A DNA stretch of 64,000 bases from NCBI RefSeq assembly GCF_934630525.1, contig NZ_CAKTVX010000002.1, positions 259,117 through 323,116 on the forward strand, read 5' to 3'. The position numbers and the translations under genes are program-made. Below the pieces are notes generated by a model. The model saw only the letters and a program-made list of their open reading frames with translations, made no database searches and was not told the origin of the DNA. Every line of letters starts with the position of its first letter. The first letter of the stretch is position 1. Positions 46,101-54,945 of the stretch are shown here, one piece after another. Source of the DNA: an uncultured Slackia sp. (GTDB taxonomy: Bacteria > Actinomycetota > Coriobacteriia > Coriobacteriales > Eggerthellaceae).

Positions 46101-46743
46101 TTGCGGGATGCTCGGGGTTCAAAGCATGGGCGCGGAAGTCGCGAACGGCGTCGAAGTCGCACATCTCGGCCAAATCGTCGTAATCCCACACGGCGACCTT
46201 CTGCACCTCATGCGAAGTGCGGAAGCCATCGAAGAAGTTAAGGAACGGAATGCGGCCCTTGATGGCGGAAAGGTGAGCGACGGCGGAAAGGTCCATGACC
46301 TCCTGCACGTTGCCCTCGGCGAGCATGGCGAAGCCGGTCTGGCGGCAGGCCATAACGTCGGAGTGGTCGCCGAAGATGTTCAGCGCATGGGTCGAAACGG
46401 TACGGGCGCTCACGTGGAAAACGCTCGGCAGCATTTCGGCCGCGATTTTGTACATGTTCGGAATCATGAGGAGCAGGCCCTGCGAAGCAGTGTAGGTCGT
46501 GGTGAGCGCGCCCGCTGCCAGCGAACCATGCACGGCACCGGCGGCGCCGCCTTCGGACTGCATCTCGCATACCTTCACGCGAGTGCCGAAGATGTTCTTC
46601 ATGCCCTGCGCCGACCACTGGTCAACAAGGTCGGCCATGGGGCTCGACGGGGTGATGGGGTAAATGCCCGCCACCTCGGTGAACGCGTAAGACACCCATG
46701 CGGCGGCATTGTTGCCGTCCATGGATTTGAGCTGTCTCGCCAT
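43198..46743 (-). CDS. nifJ: pyruvate:ferredoxin (flavodoxin) oxidoreductase
   Basis: This single-chain homodimeric enzyme of 1181 residues oxidises pyruvate to acetyl-CoA and CO2 and reduces ferredoxin, central to anaerobic metabolism. The N-terminus ([20 protein letters not shown]) is the pyruvate domain. Two [4Fe-4S] motifs, [12 protein letters not shown] and [12 protein letters not shown], lie near residues 685-755. The thiamine-diphosphate part includes [20 protein letters not shown], with cysteines for the proximal cluster ([14 protein letters not shown]). Length and domain order are standard. It is monocistronic, with its own terminator. Confidence 0.97.
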   Translation of the reverse strand: [1181 protein letters not shown]

Positions 46744-47005
46744 AGGTTATCTCCTCTTCCGTGCACGACCTGCGAGCCGTACAACCCCCTACTTCCAGCC
46801 CCCTTTTTGGAAAAGGGCACTGTGTCGTAATTTAGAACAGAGGTAATAGTATCAGCGCGAGCGAGACGCTATCGACGACTAAAGCGCAACGATACGTCGA
46901 CGCGCGAACGCGTTCGGTGAGCGGGATACTTGGGCGAAACAGGGGTCGCAAACGGTTGAATAACGGCGGTGAGTGGAAATGCTACCGAATAAGTTGCCGT
47001 TCACC

Positions 47006-47130
47006 GGAATGCGGACGCGTCGGGCATGCGCTTCCGCTTCGGTCAAGTCCTGCTCGCGACGAAGGCGCCACTGGCGCCTTCTGCTCGTGCGGAATCTATC
47101 GGAATCGCACGCCCGACACGCCCGCATTCC
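47006..47130 (-). repeat. long palindromic element, copy A
   Basis: In minus orientation, conserved boxes AGATTCCGCACGAGC and GCGAGCAGGACTTGACCG flank a 10-bp perfect hairpin (GAAGGCGCCA/TGGCGCCTTC). An imperfect outer stem of about 25-30 bp (ends GGAATGCGG/CCGCATTCC) encloses all of it. Intergenic between nifJ and vsr. Confidence 0.75.
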
Positions 47131-47213
47131 TTCCCAAACGAAAGAGCGACCATCATTCAGCAAGGGGCAGTGTTCCAACTTCATCCTCGAGATGCCCGAC
47201 GGGCTGGGCATGC

Positions 47214-47342
47214 GGTTTCGCTAGATTCCGCACGTTGAAATGCCCAGCGGGCATTTCAATTCCACACTTCTGCGCCAAAGCGGGCGCATTGCCGCTCGGC
47301 AAAGCCGAGGCGGCAACTGCGAACCAGGACTCAATCGAAATC
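47214..47342 (+). repeat. long palindromic element, copy B (expanded inner part)
   Basis: CTAGATTCCGCACG starts it and GCGAACCAGGACTCAATCG ends it, matching the two boxes of copies A and C. Between them are an 11-bp perfect hairpin (TTGAAATGCCC/GGGCATTTCAA) and a second long hairpin (TTGCCG-CTCGGC/GCCGAG-GCGGCAA). The outer stem is short (GGTTTCG/CGAAATC). Confidence 0.65.
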
Positions 47343-47366
47343 AAAGCATTCGGCAAGCGGCTCGGG

Positions 47367-47463
47367 CGGACGTGCGGTTCCGATAGATTCCGCACGAGCC
47401 GGAAGCCACTTAATGTGGCTTCCGTGCGAGCCAGGACTTGACCGAAGCGGAACCGCACGTCCG
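47367..47463 (+). repeat. long palindromic element, copy C
   Basis: A perfect 16-bp outer stem (CGGACGTGCGGTTCCG) encloses the boxes AGATTCCGCACGAGC and GCGAGCCAGGACTTGACC. Between them lies an inner hairpin GGAAGCCAC-TTAAT-GTGGCTTCC. The boxes are nearly identical to copy A while inner and outer stems differ in sequence but stay paired. Confidence 0.8.
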
Positions 47464-47478
47464 CACGGGCCGCTTTCC

Positions 47479-48213
47479 TTACTTATCCAATTCCTCACGA
47501 AGAACGGGAATAAGCGACTCAAACGTCGCATCGATGGTCTTCTTTTTCAGCTCGCACTCCCAAATCACGTGCACGCGCCACCCCTGCTCTTGCAGCAAAG
47601 CGAGGTTTCGCTGGTCGCGTTCCACGTTGCGCTGGAATTTCGGCACCCAGTATTCGAGGTTCTTCTTCGGCGCGGGAGGGTTGCACTTCGGGCACCGGTG
47701 CCAGAAGCAGCCATTGATGAGCAGGCACACCTTCTTGCCTGGCCACGCCACGTCGGGACGGCCGGGCGCCCTCCATTGCAGACGATAGCCACCAAGCCCC
47801 GCCTCGCGCAAACGCTCACGCACAAGCAGCTCGGGCTTGGTATCTTTGCTTTTATTGCCTTGCATGCTCGCATGGGTGGCGGCGCTCACATACGGACGCT
47901 TTTCCGGAAGCGCCGCAAGCACGCAGCGCACCTCGCGGCAGCTCTCGCGCGTAAGCGGGCGGTTGTCGCGCGCCACCGACACGTACCACAAGCCCTCGCG
48001 ACTCGCTTTCTTTACGCGATGCGCACCCACGGAAAGGCCCGCGGCGATGCGTTTCGCCTGGGCCCTCGTGCGCGGCGCGCTCGCGTAAGCGCCGAATCGC
48101 CGTGCGCGCTGGCCCGCGATCTGCGACGACTCGTTCGACGAGGCGGATTTCTTGGCGCGCGACGCGGGCTGCCTGCCACGCGCAGCCGCCGTCTTTCTGC
48201 TGTCGTCGGCCAT
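47479..48213 (-). CDS. vsr: very short patch repair endonuclease (Vsr) with N-terminal extension
   Basis: The C-terminal ~125 residues match Vsr. They contain MQGNKSKDTKPELLVRERL, WRAPGRPDVAWPGKKVCLLI (catalytic Asp), GCFWHRCPKCNPPAPKKN and FQRNVERDQRN. Vsr nicks T:G mismatches left by deaminated 5-methylcytosine. The first ~115 residues are basic and unlike Vsr, with an alanine/arginine-rich part followed by a segment with REGLWYVSVARDNRPLT that may be a small DNA-binding or AP2-like fold. No cytosine methylase is in the window. The ATG overlaps the addA stop (TAATG). Confidence 0.9.
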   Translation of the reverse strand: MADDSRKTAAARGRQPASRAKKSASSNESSQIAGQRARRFGAYASAPRTRAQAKRIAAGLSVGAHRVKKASREGLWYVSVARDNRPLTRESCREVRCVLAALPEKRPYVSAATHASMQGNKSKDTKPELLVRERLREAGLGGYRLQWRAPGRPDVAWPGKKVCLLINGCFWHRCPKCNPPAPKKNLEYWVPKFQRNVERDQRNLALLQEQGWRVHVIWECELKKKTIDATFESLIPVLREELDK

Positions 48214-51200
48214 TAGTCGCCTTCTCGCAATGCGGCCCACGCGCTTTGAATGCCCTGGAGCAGCTGCGGCATGTCGCTTCGCTCGTACAGGTAATTCACC
48301 GTTTGAGGCGAGCCGTCTTCTGCGGGCGCCTCCACGCGCACGAACGTCGCCCGCACGCGGCTAAAACCGTGCTCGAGTGCGGCGTAAGCGTTGCATTCCG
48401 CCTGAAAACGATGCTTTTCGACCAAATCGTCCGCATGCTCCTTGGGCGATCCGCCCGTTTTGTAGTCCACGATATACGCGTCGCCCGCACCCATCTCGTC
48501 GCACGCGAACAGGTCCATAGAGCCTTCCAGATAGGCGCATTCCCCACCTGGCTCGGCCACAGGGAACGCCACGAAGAACGGCAGTTCGGCGCGCAGCATG
48601 CGATGGCTCGCCATGTTCGAGGCAACGCTGCTTTCGCACCAACGCTCGAGCGCGCGCTGCACGCGGTCAACGGTGGCGGGGGCGCACCCCATTCGGCGCA
48701 CGGCAGCATCGATCGCCTCGCGCGAAGGCATCTCGATTGCAGCGGGGCGACCTTCTTCGCCTCTCGCAACCGCGCGTCGAGCCGCACGCTGGGCAAGCAC
48801 GTGGAACGCCGATCCCACGTCGGTCGCCTTGTCGGCGTCGGCGAGCAAACGGGCACCAAGCTCTTCCCAAAACGCATCGTCGTCGCTTATCTCGGCCACG
48901 GCCTCGCCCGCCGCCGCATCGCTGGCGGTCGCAGCATGAGTCGAATGCGCCTGCGCAAGGGCAGAATAGCTCGTCACATTATCGCGGGCGGGCTTATACG
49001 CAACCTCGTCCAATTCGGAAGCGGTCATGGGCTCGAACACGTCGACAAGCGAGCGCGAAACGCATGCGTCGTGAGCCGTGCCAACTATCTGGTCGCACGA
49101 AGCATCGTTCGCCTCGCGAATCTCGGCGCTGTTCGAAGCGGAAACGCATGCGACGCCCGACCGAGCCGAGCAATCGCCCGTGCAAACAGGCCCATCCTCG
49201 CCAGCGTCCGAAGCCTCGCACGACGCGCCGTCGCTGGGCGCTTCCGCGTTACCTTCGGCCTGCGGCGCGTCGAATTCGCCTTCGTGCACGTCGTAGCGCG
49301 AAACACGGGCAGGCGCGCTTCCGCCGAACGGCACCGCGCATTCCTTTTCGGGGATATCGCCTTCCTCGCCAAACAGCGCGTGGGCGATATCGCCATACAC
49401 GCCCGACGAAGCGCCCGAGCCGCCTTCCTTATCGCGCTTGGTCGTCATGGCAACCACCAGGGCTTCCTTCGCGCGCGTAAGGGCGACGTACAACAAGCGC
49501 CGGCGTTCCTGCAGCTCCTGCGCACTTTCGTATTCGGCCATGGCCTCGCGGCGCAAAACAGCACTCGACGCATTGGCCACAAACGCAGCATCGATTTCGC
49601 CTTCGTAATCGAGCAGCGCCGCATAGTCCTTCGAGGCGCACTTCTTCAGAAGCGACGTCGAAGCCGCCGAAGCGACCGAACGCTGCGGCGCGAGCGACAC
49701 ATAAGAGACGCCGTCGATGGTCTGCAGCGCGAACGCGCTCGAACGCCCTGCGCCCGTCGCCATTTCGGCCACGGCCACAATGGGAAATTCCAAGCCCTTG
49801 CTCGCATGCACCGTCATAATGCGCACGAAGTCGCCGCCCTCGGCGGAAAGCGCGCCCGGAGCCTCCTTGGCCCGCTCGATATGCGCCGCCAAACGCGACG
49901 CGCAATCGGCGGGGCCGCGCGCTCCCTGCGCCTCGAAGCCCTCGACCAGGCGAATGGCCTTGAACACGTTGCCGGCAACCGAGAGGCCCTCGGCTTCTTT
50001 GCGTTCAAGGCGCGTGAGCCAGCCCGAGTCGCGCACGGCATTCATCATAATGCGCGACGTGGGCTGCACGCCCGCTTGCTCAGAGAGCGCATTGATCACG
50101 CGCACCGCGCAGGCAAGCTGCGGCGAGACATTCGACATATCGCCCTCGGCAAGCTGCCTGAAACCGATATCGAGGCCGCGGCGGCGATTGATGCCCGCGG
50201 CCTCATCGAAGCACGTAGACAGAGCGACGAAGTCGTCGGCCGAAAGCTCGAACATGTCGCTCGCAAGCAATTCGAAAAGCGACGCCGTCGCCTTGGGATT
50301 GGCGATGACCTCGGCAAGTCGCTGCACGACGCGCACCTCGGGCGCGCGTGAAAAAATAGAACCGCCCGCAATAACGCACGCGAAACCAGCTTCACGCAGC
50401 GCGGCGGCGTAGGCGTCGGCGTTCGTCATGCGGCCCAGCAGCACCACCATGTCGCCCGCGGCGTGGCCCGCTTCGCGCAGCTCGGCGAAGCGTTCCGCAA
50501 TTCGGCGCGCCTCAAGGGCCACCACGTCAGATTTATCGATTCCGCTTGCGCCAGGGTACGTGGTGCACAGCACATCGACGCGACCAGGGCCAGCCAAGAA
50601 CGGGTGCTTCACCTTCGATTCGATGCGCGACGGAGCAAGCGACATGAACGATTCGCCGAATACCTCGCGCTGCTCAAAAATGCGATCGACGAAGCTCAGA
50701 ATGTCGGCATGGCTGCGGAAGTTGTCGGGCAGCACGATGGGCATGCTCGGGTCGTTTTCGCGCACGTGCTGCACATGGCGGTCGTACACCACAACGTCGG
50801 CGCCGCGGAAGCGATAGATGCTTTGCTGGGCATCGCCCACCGTGCACAAACGCTCGCCGCGCGCGCCCGCCATAGTGCGCACCATGTCGATTTGCAGCTG
50901 GTCGGTGTCTTGGAATTCGTCGACCATAATGAGTTTGAATTTATCGGAAAACGCCTCGCGAACGCGCTCGTTTTCCTTCAACGCACGCGCGGCCAAAATG
51001 AGCAGGTCATCATTGTCGAGCGCCGCCATCTCGTGTTTCTTCGAGTTATACGCCGTATAGACCTTGCCGGCCAAGCCAACGAGGTCGCTCAATAGCGGCT
51101 GGGCGAACGCGAAGCGGGCCTCCTGGCCAAGCTGCGCCGCCTCGCGCTGCATCTCTTTCGCGAGGGCCTTGTAGTCTTTCGAGCCAAAATTCGCGGCAGG

Positions 51201-52007
51201 GAACGGGCACGCATCGGCAAGTGCCAGAAGCGCTTCGCCCGACACCTCGCCCGAAGCGAGCAGCGCGTTAGCCTTCTCGAGGAATTTGTCGGCCTTCTCG
51301 AGGAACGCGTCGGCCGATTTCTTCCCGGCGGAAGGCGCCGCGGCATCGCGCGCGGCCGTCGCAAGCTCGAGCAGCTCGCGGGCGATCGCTCCAGCAGGGC
51401 GCGGCTGCGGCGGAAGGCACACGCATTCCATGCCGCGCGGGCTCGCGATTGCCGCGCGGGCGATTTCGCGAATCATGTCCTCGATGGAGGTTTGGGCGAA
51501 ACCGCCATGCGAACGCGCGGGGTATTCCGAAAACAGCGCATCAAGACCGCCCGGCGACCAGAATTCGTTCTGTCCCGCAAGCACCTCTTCCACCGCGGCG
51601 TTGAACAAGTCGGCAGCCGTCGCCTCGTCGAGCACCGAGAACGCGGGGTCGACGCCCAGCTCCGTGGCATGCATGCGCAAGATGCGCGAGCACATGCCGT
51701 GGACGGTCGAAATCCACGCGTCGTCGACCTTGAGCGCCTGTGCCGCCATGCCCTCCGCGGCGAGCGTCGCCTTCACGCGCGATTTAATTTCTCCAGCGGC
51801 CTTGTCGGTAAATGTGATGGCTAAAACCTGGTCGATGTCTTCCAGAAACGGCGCGCCGTCGGCACCCGACCCAGGCAGCAATGCCCACGCGATGCGCTGG
51901 GTGAGCGTGAAGGTTTTGCCGCTGCCCGCGCCCGCCGACACCGCCACAGGGGCATCGAGCGTTTTCACGCAACGCAGCTGGCCTTCTTTGAACGTCGAAA
52001 AATCCAT
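48213..52007 (-). CDS. addA: AddA-type helicase-nuclease (UvrD family)
   Basis: The 1264-residue protein has the UvrD helicase motifs. These are Q-motif FKEGQLRCV, Walker A VSAGAGSGKTFTLTQR near residue 30, ITFTDKAAGEIKSR, DEFQDTDQLQIDMV, GDAQQSIYRFRGAD and VMTVHASKGLEFPIV-like motif V. A C-terminal RecB-type nuclease has YIVDYKTGG. With AddB it processes DNA breaks for recombination. Around residues 890-1010 there is a low-complexity acidic insertion. The ATG at 52007 follows a strong purine run and lies four bases after the addB stop. Confidence 0.92.
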   Translation of the reverse strand: MDFSTFKEGQLRCVKTLDAPVAVSAGAGSGKTFTLTQRIAWALLPGSGADGAPFLEDIDQVLAITFTDKAAGEIKSRVKATLAAEGMAAQALKVDDAWISTVHGMCSRILRMHATELGVDPAFSVLDEATAADLFNAAVEEVLAGQNEFWSPGGLDALFSEYPARSHGGFAQTSIEDMIREIARAAIASPRGMECVCLPPQPRPAGAIARELLELATAARDAAAPSAGKKSADAFLEKADKFLEKANALLASGEVSGEALLALADACPFPAANFGSKDYKALAKEMQREAAQLGQEARFAFAQPLLSDLVGLAGKVYTAYNSKKHEMAALDNDDLLILAARALKENERVREAFSDKFKLIMVDEFQDTDQLQIDMVRTMAGARGERLCTVGDAQQSIYRFRGADVVVYDRHVQHVRENDPSMPIVLPDNFRSHADILSFVDRIFEQREVFGESFMSLAPSRIESKVKHPFLAGPGRVDVLCTTYPGASGIDKSDVVALEARRIAERFAELREAGHAAGDMVVLLGRMTNADAYAAALREAGFACVIAGGSIFSRAPEVRVVQRLAEVIANPKATASLFELLASDMFELSADDFVALSTCFDEAAGINRRRGLDIGFRQLAEGDMSNVSPQLACAVRVINALSEQAGVQPTSRIMMNAVRDSGWLTRLERKEAEGLSVAGNVFKAIRLVEGFEAQGARGPADCASRLAAHIERAKEAPGALSAEGGDFVRIMTVHASKGLEFPIVAVAEMATGAGRSSAFALQTIDGVSYVSLAPQRSVASAASTSLLKKCASKDYAALLDYEGEIDAAFVANASSAVLRREAMAEYESAQELQERRRLLYVALTRAKEALVVAMTTKRDKEGGSGASSGVYGDIAHALFGEEGDIPEKECAVPFGGSAPARVSRYDVHEGEFDAPQAEGNAEAPSDGASCEASDAGEDGPVCTGDCSARSGVACVSASNSAEIREANDASCDQIVGTAHDACVSRSLVDVFEPMTASELDEVAYKPARDNVTSYSALAQAHSTHAATASDAAAGEAVAEISDDDAFWEELGARLLADADKATDVGSAFHVLAQRAARRAVARGEEGRPAAIEMPSREAIDAAVRRMGCAPATVDRVQRALERWCESSVASNMASHRMLRAELPFFVAFPVAEPGGECAYLEGSMDLFACDEMGAGDAYIVDYKTGGSPKEHADDLVEKHRFQAECNAYAALEHGFSRVRATFVRVEAPAEDGSPQTVNYLYERSDMPQLLQGIQSAWAALREGD

Positions 52008-52011
52008 CGCG

Positions 52012-54684
52012 CTACCCCCTCCTTTGCGGGCAGGTGATTTCCGGGCAGAAAGAGCACGCCGAATCGCTCGAAGGCGAGGCCGGCACAACGCCCGCCAAAA
52101 GTTGGTCGAGCGCCTTGGCGACACGCTCCTCGGTCGCGTCGAGCAAATCGCCGAACACGGGGCCGAACTCGCCCTTGTACACGCAGCGATCGGCCTTCAA
52201 ACCGGGAACATGCAGCGGCTCAATGCTCCTGTCGAGCGCGCCCGAAGCGGCAGGCGTGCGCCCGTAGCGAACATAGATCGCGCCCACCACGTCGAGCCCG
52301 AGCAGGCGGCGAATCGCCTGCGCGTAAATGAGCGCCTGCACCTTGCCGTGGCGCATCGCGCCGCCTTGCTTTTCGCCTTCATACAAATCGTATTCGGGCG
52401 AAAGCGAGCTTTTGTAATCAACGATAATCGCGCGGCCCCGGTCGTCCACATCGATGCGGTCGATTTTACCCATGAGCAAATGGCCCGCATACGCAACAGG
52501 GCTCGCCGCGGGAATGTCGTACTCAAAATGCGCGGGGCGAAAGCCCGGCAGAAACTGCGCCTCGATTTCAAGGAAATCGAGGAGCTTGCGCTTGAGGTCG
52601 TCAACTTCGCGGCGTTCGAACTCAGTTGTGGCAACAAGGCGGTTGCTCATCGGCTTCATGCTATATTGCGCGGCTTCGTGGTCTTCGAGCACGCTTCGCA
52701 TAAGCTCACGCGCAGCCGGCAGCGCGCCTTCCTCCACCTTCGGCCCAACGCTTTCCTGAAAGCGCCTGTAGAAATCCTCGAGCACGCTATGGGAGAAGTC
52801 GCCCATCTCTTTTGCGCCGAACGTCTCGTCGAGTTCGTCGAGGCGAAGGCGACGCAGCGCGAACCACTTCTGGGGGCATTCCAAGTAGCTTTCGATTTGC
52901 GATGCGGAAAAGCACGGCTCGCTCACCACAACGCCGCCCTTCCCGCGGCGCGGCAGCATGAGCTTGCCCCGATACGGCTCCGACACGCGCCCCATATTCG
53001 GCGCCTCAACGCGCGCGCATACCTCCTGGCGCGCATCGCGCACGCTCGCGTTTTCATAAAGCGCCTCTTCACCACGCTGAAGCATGCCCGCCTGAAGCGC
53101 TTCGGGAAGCGAGAACGGGTTATCGATATCGTCGGGGTTGGTGGTGTCGGATCGATAGCAGTCGACGAATTCCTGCACCACGGCGGCAGGATAGGTAGGC
53201 GCGGCGTTTTCGTCGTTCAAGCAGCGCTCGATGAGCACGCTTGAGCTGGCTGCGCGCACGCAACCCGAGAATGCCTCGCGGGCACGCAGAAGCGCCTCGG
53301 GGCCTCGGCCGATTCCCAGCGCGTCAAGTATCTCGACCGCTATATCGTGCGTTTCCTTCAACGGATAGGCGGCGCTTGTCATGTCGGTGAGCACCACATG
53401 GTCGAACGAGCCTGGCTCGCAGGCGGCAAGCTGCGCCTGCGACATAATCACGACGCGCGGGCTGCCCTCTCCGGCCTGGCGCGAAACGTTGACACTCGCG
53501 CATTCGAGCGCGGCCACGCACGCGCTTTGGTCGGCGCCCATCGCGCAGGCAGCGCCAAACGCATCGCGCAGCGTTCCGATTGCCGAGAGCTGCTCTTTGG
53601 TATACGCCTCACGTCCCGCGCCAATTGAGCGAGCGGCATCTTCGAACACGCCGGCAATCGTGGCAGCCTCGGGCGATTCGGCAAGGTCTTCGAAGTATTC
53701 AAAAGCACGGCTTTCCTCGCGAAGCAACGCAAGACATGCTTCTTTATCAATAAGGCGATCGCCACGAATGGCAGCCGCGAAGTCGAACGCGGCGCGTTTG
53801 CCCATGCGCGAAAACGGGTTCAGCGCGAAATCGGACGCGGCGGCCACGTCGACGCAATCGTCGGAGCACAATGCGGCAACGCACCCAAACGCGCGGCCGA
53901 AATCGGTCGAAGCGAACGGAACGCTCGCCCGGCACGCCACAGAGATGCCTAAAGAACACAGCGCAGGCGCAATGGACCCATAGAGCGCACGCGGGATGCG
54001 GGAAGCAATGCCCACGGTCTCACCGGCGGATACCTTCGAAATGAACTCGGCGAGCAACGCGGGCTCGGCATATCGGCCCGAGGGAAACGCGAATCGAACT
54101 GCAATGCCCTCCGGAGCTCGCTCGATTTCACCCGAAAATGCCGATTCCTCGCGAACGGTCGCGTTTTGGCTCGCGAGGAATTCCGTAAGCGCGCATGCGG
54201 GGCGAACGTCCTGCAGAACGACTTCGCATTCAGGCAACAGAACCTGTTCCTCAGAAAGAACGCGCCATGCCCTTCCCTCGTCGACGAGACCCGCGCGCGA
54301 CAAAATGCCCTCATACGCGCGCACGCAGCTCAGAAGAGCCTCGCAGCCAACCGGGAGCGCCTCGGCAGAAACCGCCCCGGAAAGCGCAGCATCAAGTTCC
54401 ACGGTACCTAACCCGCCATCGATCAAACGCATCACAAGACGCCACGTGCCCTGCGACGCCCACAATGCATCGCCCTGCGCCTCCAAGGCGGAAAAGAGCG
54501 CAACGCTTCTCTCGGAACGCGCAGCGATGCGGCGAGAGTCGCCGTAGGCTTCCCACAGCTCGCCAAGCCAGGCGCGCGGCGTGGAATATGTTGTCGCGAA
54601 TGCTTCGGGGTCGCCTGCACGCGCCATGCGCTTGCGAGCGGCAAGCGCGGCATCCATACTCGAGAACAGCACGACTTTTTCCAT
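52012..54684 (-). CDS. addB: AddB-type nuclease subunit with iron-sulfur cluster
   Basis: The 890-residue protein has a degenerate helicase-like N-terminal part without a clear Walker A. Its C-terminal PD-(D/E)XK nuclease carries YLECPQKWFALRRLRLDEL, KIDRIDVDDRGRAIIVDYKS and the terminal cysteines CSFCPEITCP. The four cysteines fit the [4Fe-4S] staple of AddB-type nucleases. It forms the break-processing complex with AddA, encoded four bases downstream. Confidence 0.88.
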   Translation of the reverse strand: MEKVVLFSSMDAALAARKRMARAGDPEAFATTYSTPRAWLGELWEAYGDSRRIAARSERSVALFSALEAQGDALWASQGTWRLVMRLIDGGLGTVELDAALSGAVSAEALPVGCEALLSCVRAYEGILSRAGLVDEGRAWRVLSEEQVLLPECEVVLQDVRPACALTEFLASQNATVREESAFSGEIERAPEGIAVRFAFPSGRYAEPALLAEFISKVSAGETVGIASRIPRALYGSIAPALCSLGISVACRASVPFASTDFGRAFGCVAALCSDDCVDVAAASDFALNPFSRMGKRAAFDFAAAIRGDRLIDKEACLALLREESRAFEYFEDLAESPEAATIAGVFEDAARSIGAGREAYTKEQLSAIGTLRDAFGAACAMGADQSACVAALECASVNVSRQAGEGSPRVVIMSQAQLAACEPGSFDHVVLTDMTSAAYPLKETHDIAVEILDALGIGRGPEALLRAREAFSGCVRAASSSVLIERCLNDENAAPTYPAAVVQEFVDCYRSDTTNPDDIDNPFSLPEALQAGMLQRGEEALYENASVRDARQEVCARVEAPNMGRVSEPYRGKLMLPRRGKGGVVVSEPCFSASQIESYLECPQKWFALRRLRLDELDETFGAKEMGDFSHSVLEDFYRRFQESVGPKVEEGALPAARELMRSVLEDHEAAQYSMKPMSNRLVATTEFERREVDDLKRKLLDFLEIEAQFLPGFRPAHFEYDIPAASPVAYAGHLLMGKIDRIDVDDRGRAIIVDYKSSLSPEYDLYEGEKQGGAMRHGKVQALIYAQAIRRLLGLDVVGAIYVRYGRTPAASGALDRSIEPLHVPGLKADRCVYKGEFGPVFGDLLDATEERVAKALDQLLAGVVPASPSSDSACSFCPEITCPQRRG

Positions 54685-54707
54685 GGACTCCTCCGCGCCT
54701 TGATACG

Positions 54708-54736
54708 AAAAAAGCCGCCCTGAACAGGCGGCTTTT
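54708..54736 (-). terminator. terminator of the tRNA-Glu transcript
   Basis: AAGCCGCC/GGCGGCTT forms an 8-bp stem with a 7-base loop, followed on the minus strand by T residues. It sits between the tRNA and addB. Confidence 0.85.
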
Positions 54737-54746
54737 CAAATTTCTG

Positions 54747-54821
54747 TGGTGCCCCCAACGAGAATCGAACTCGTGTCTCAGCCTTGAAAGGGCCGCGTCC
54801 TAACCTCTAGACTATGGGGAC
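54747..54821 (-). tRNA. tRNA-Glu (anticodon TTC)
   Basis: On the minus strand the cloverleaf is complete. The acceptor stem is GTCCCCA/TGGGGGC, the D-arm has AGGTTAGGAC, and the anticodon stem CGGCC/GGCTG has loop CTTTCAA (anticodon TTC). The T-arm is ACGAG-TTCGATT-CTCGT, and CCA is encoded. Confidence 0.97.
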
Positions 54822-54945
54822 GTGCTTTCCGCTTCGTTTGCGGCAGCTCGGATATTATTACAAACTCCAGCGGCTCATGCAAGAACTTTTTTAAAAAAAT
54901 TTCCCCGAGCCGCGCGAAACATGGCGATTGAAACAAGCCGAAGCG

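Noticed and set aside
43180..46830. A 1216-codon plus-strand frame opposite nifJ
   Set aside because: It is the antisense shadow of nifJ, produced by high GC codon bias. The minus-strand protein has all PFOR motifs and this one has none.
46917..47458. Several overlapping frames of 70-174 codons between nifJ and vsr
   Set aside because: They are open only because the region consists of GC-rich palindromic repeats. Translations are arginine/serine/proline-rich and repeat the same peptide from different copies.
47006..47463. CRISPR array
   Set aside because: The three repeat units differ in length and orientation and have no constant-length spacers, and no cas genes are in the window.
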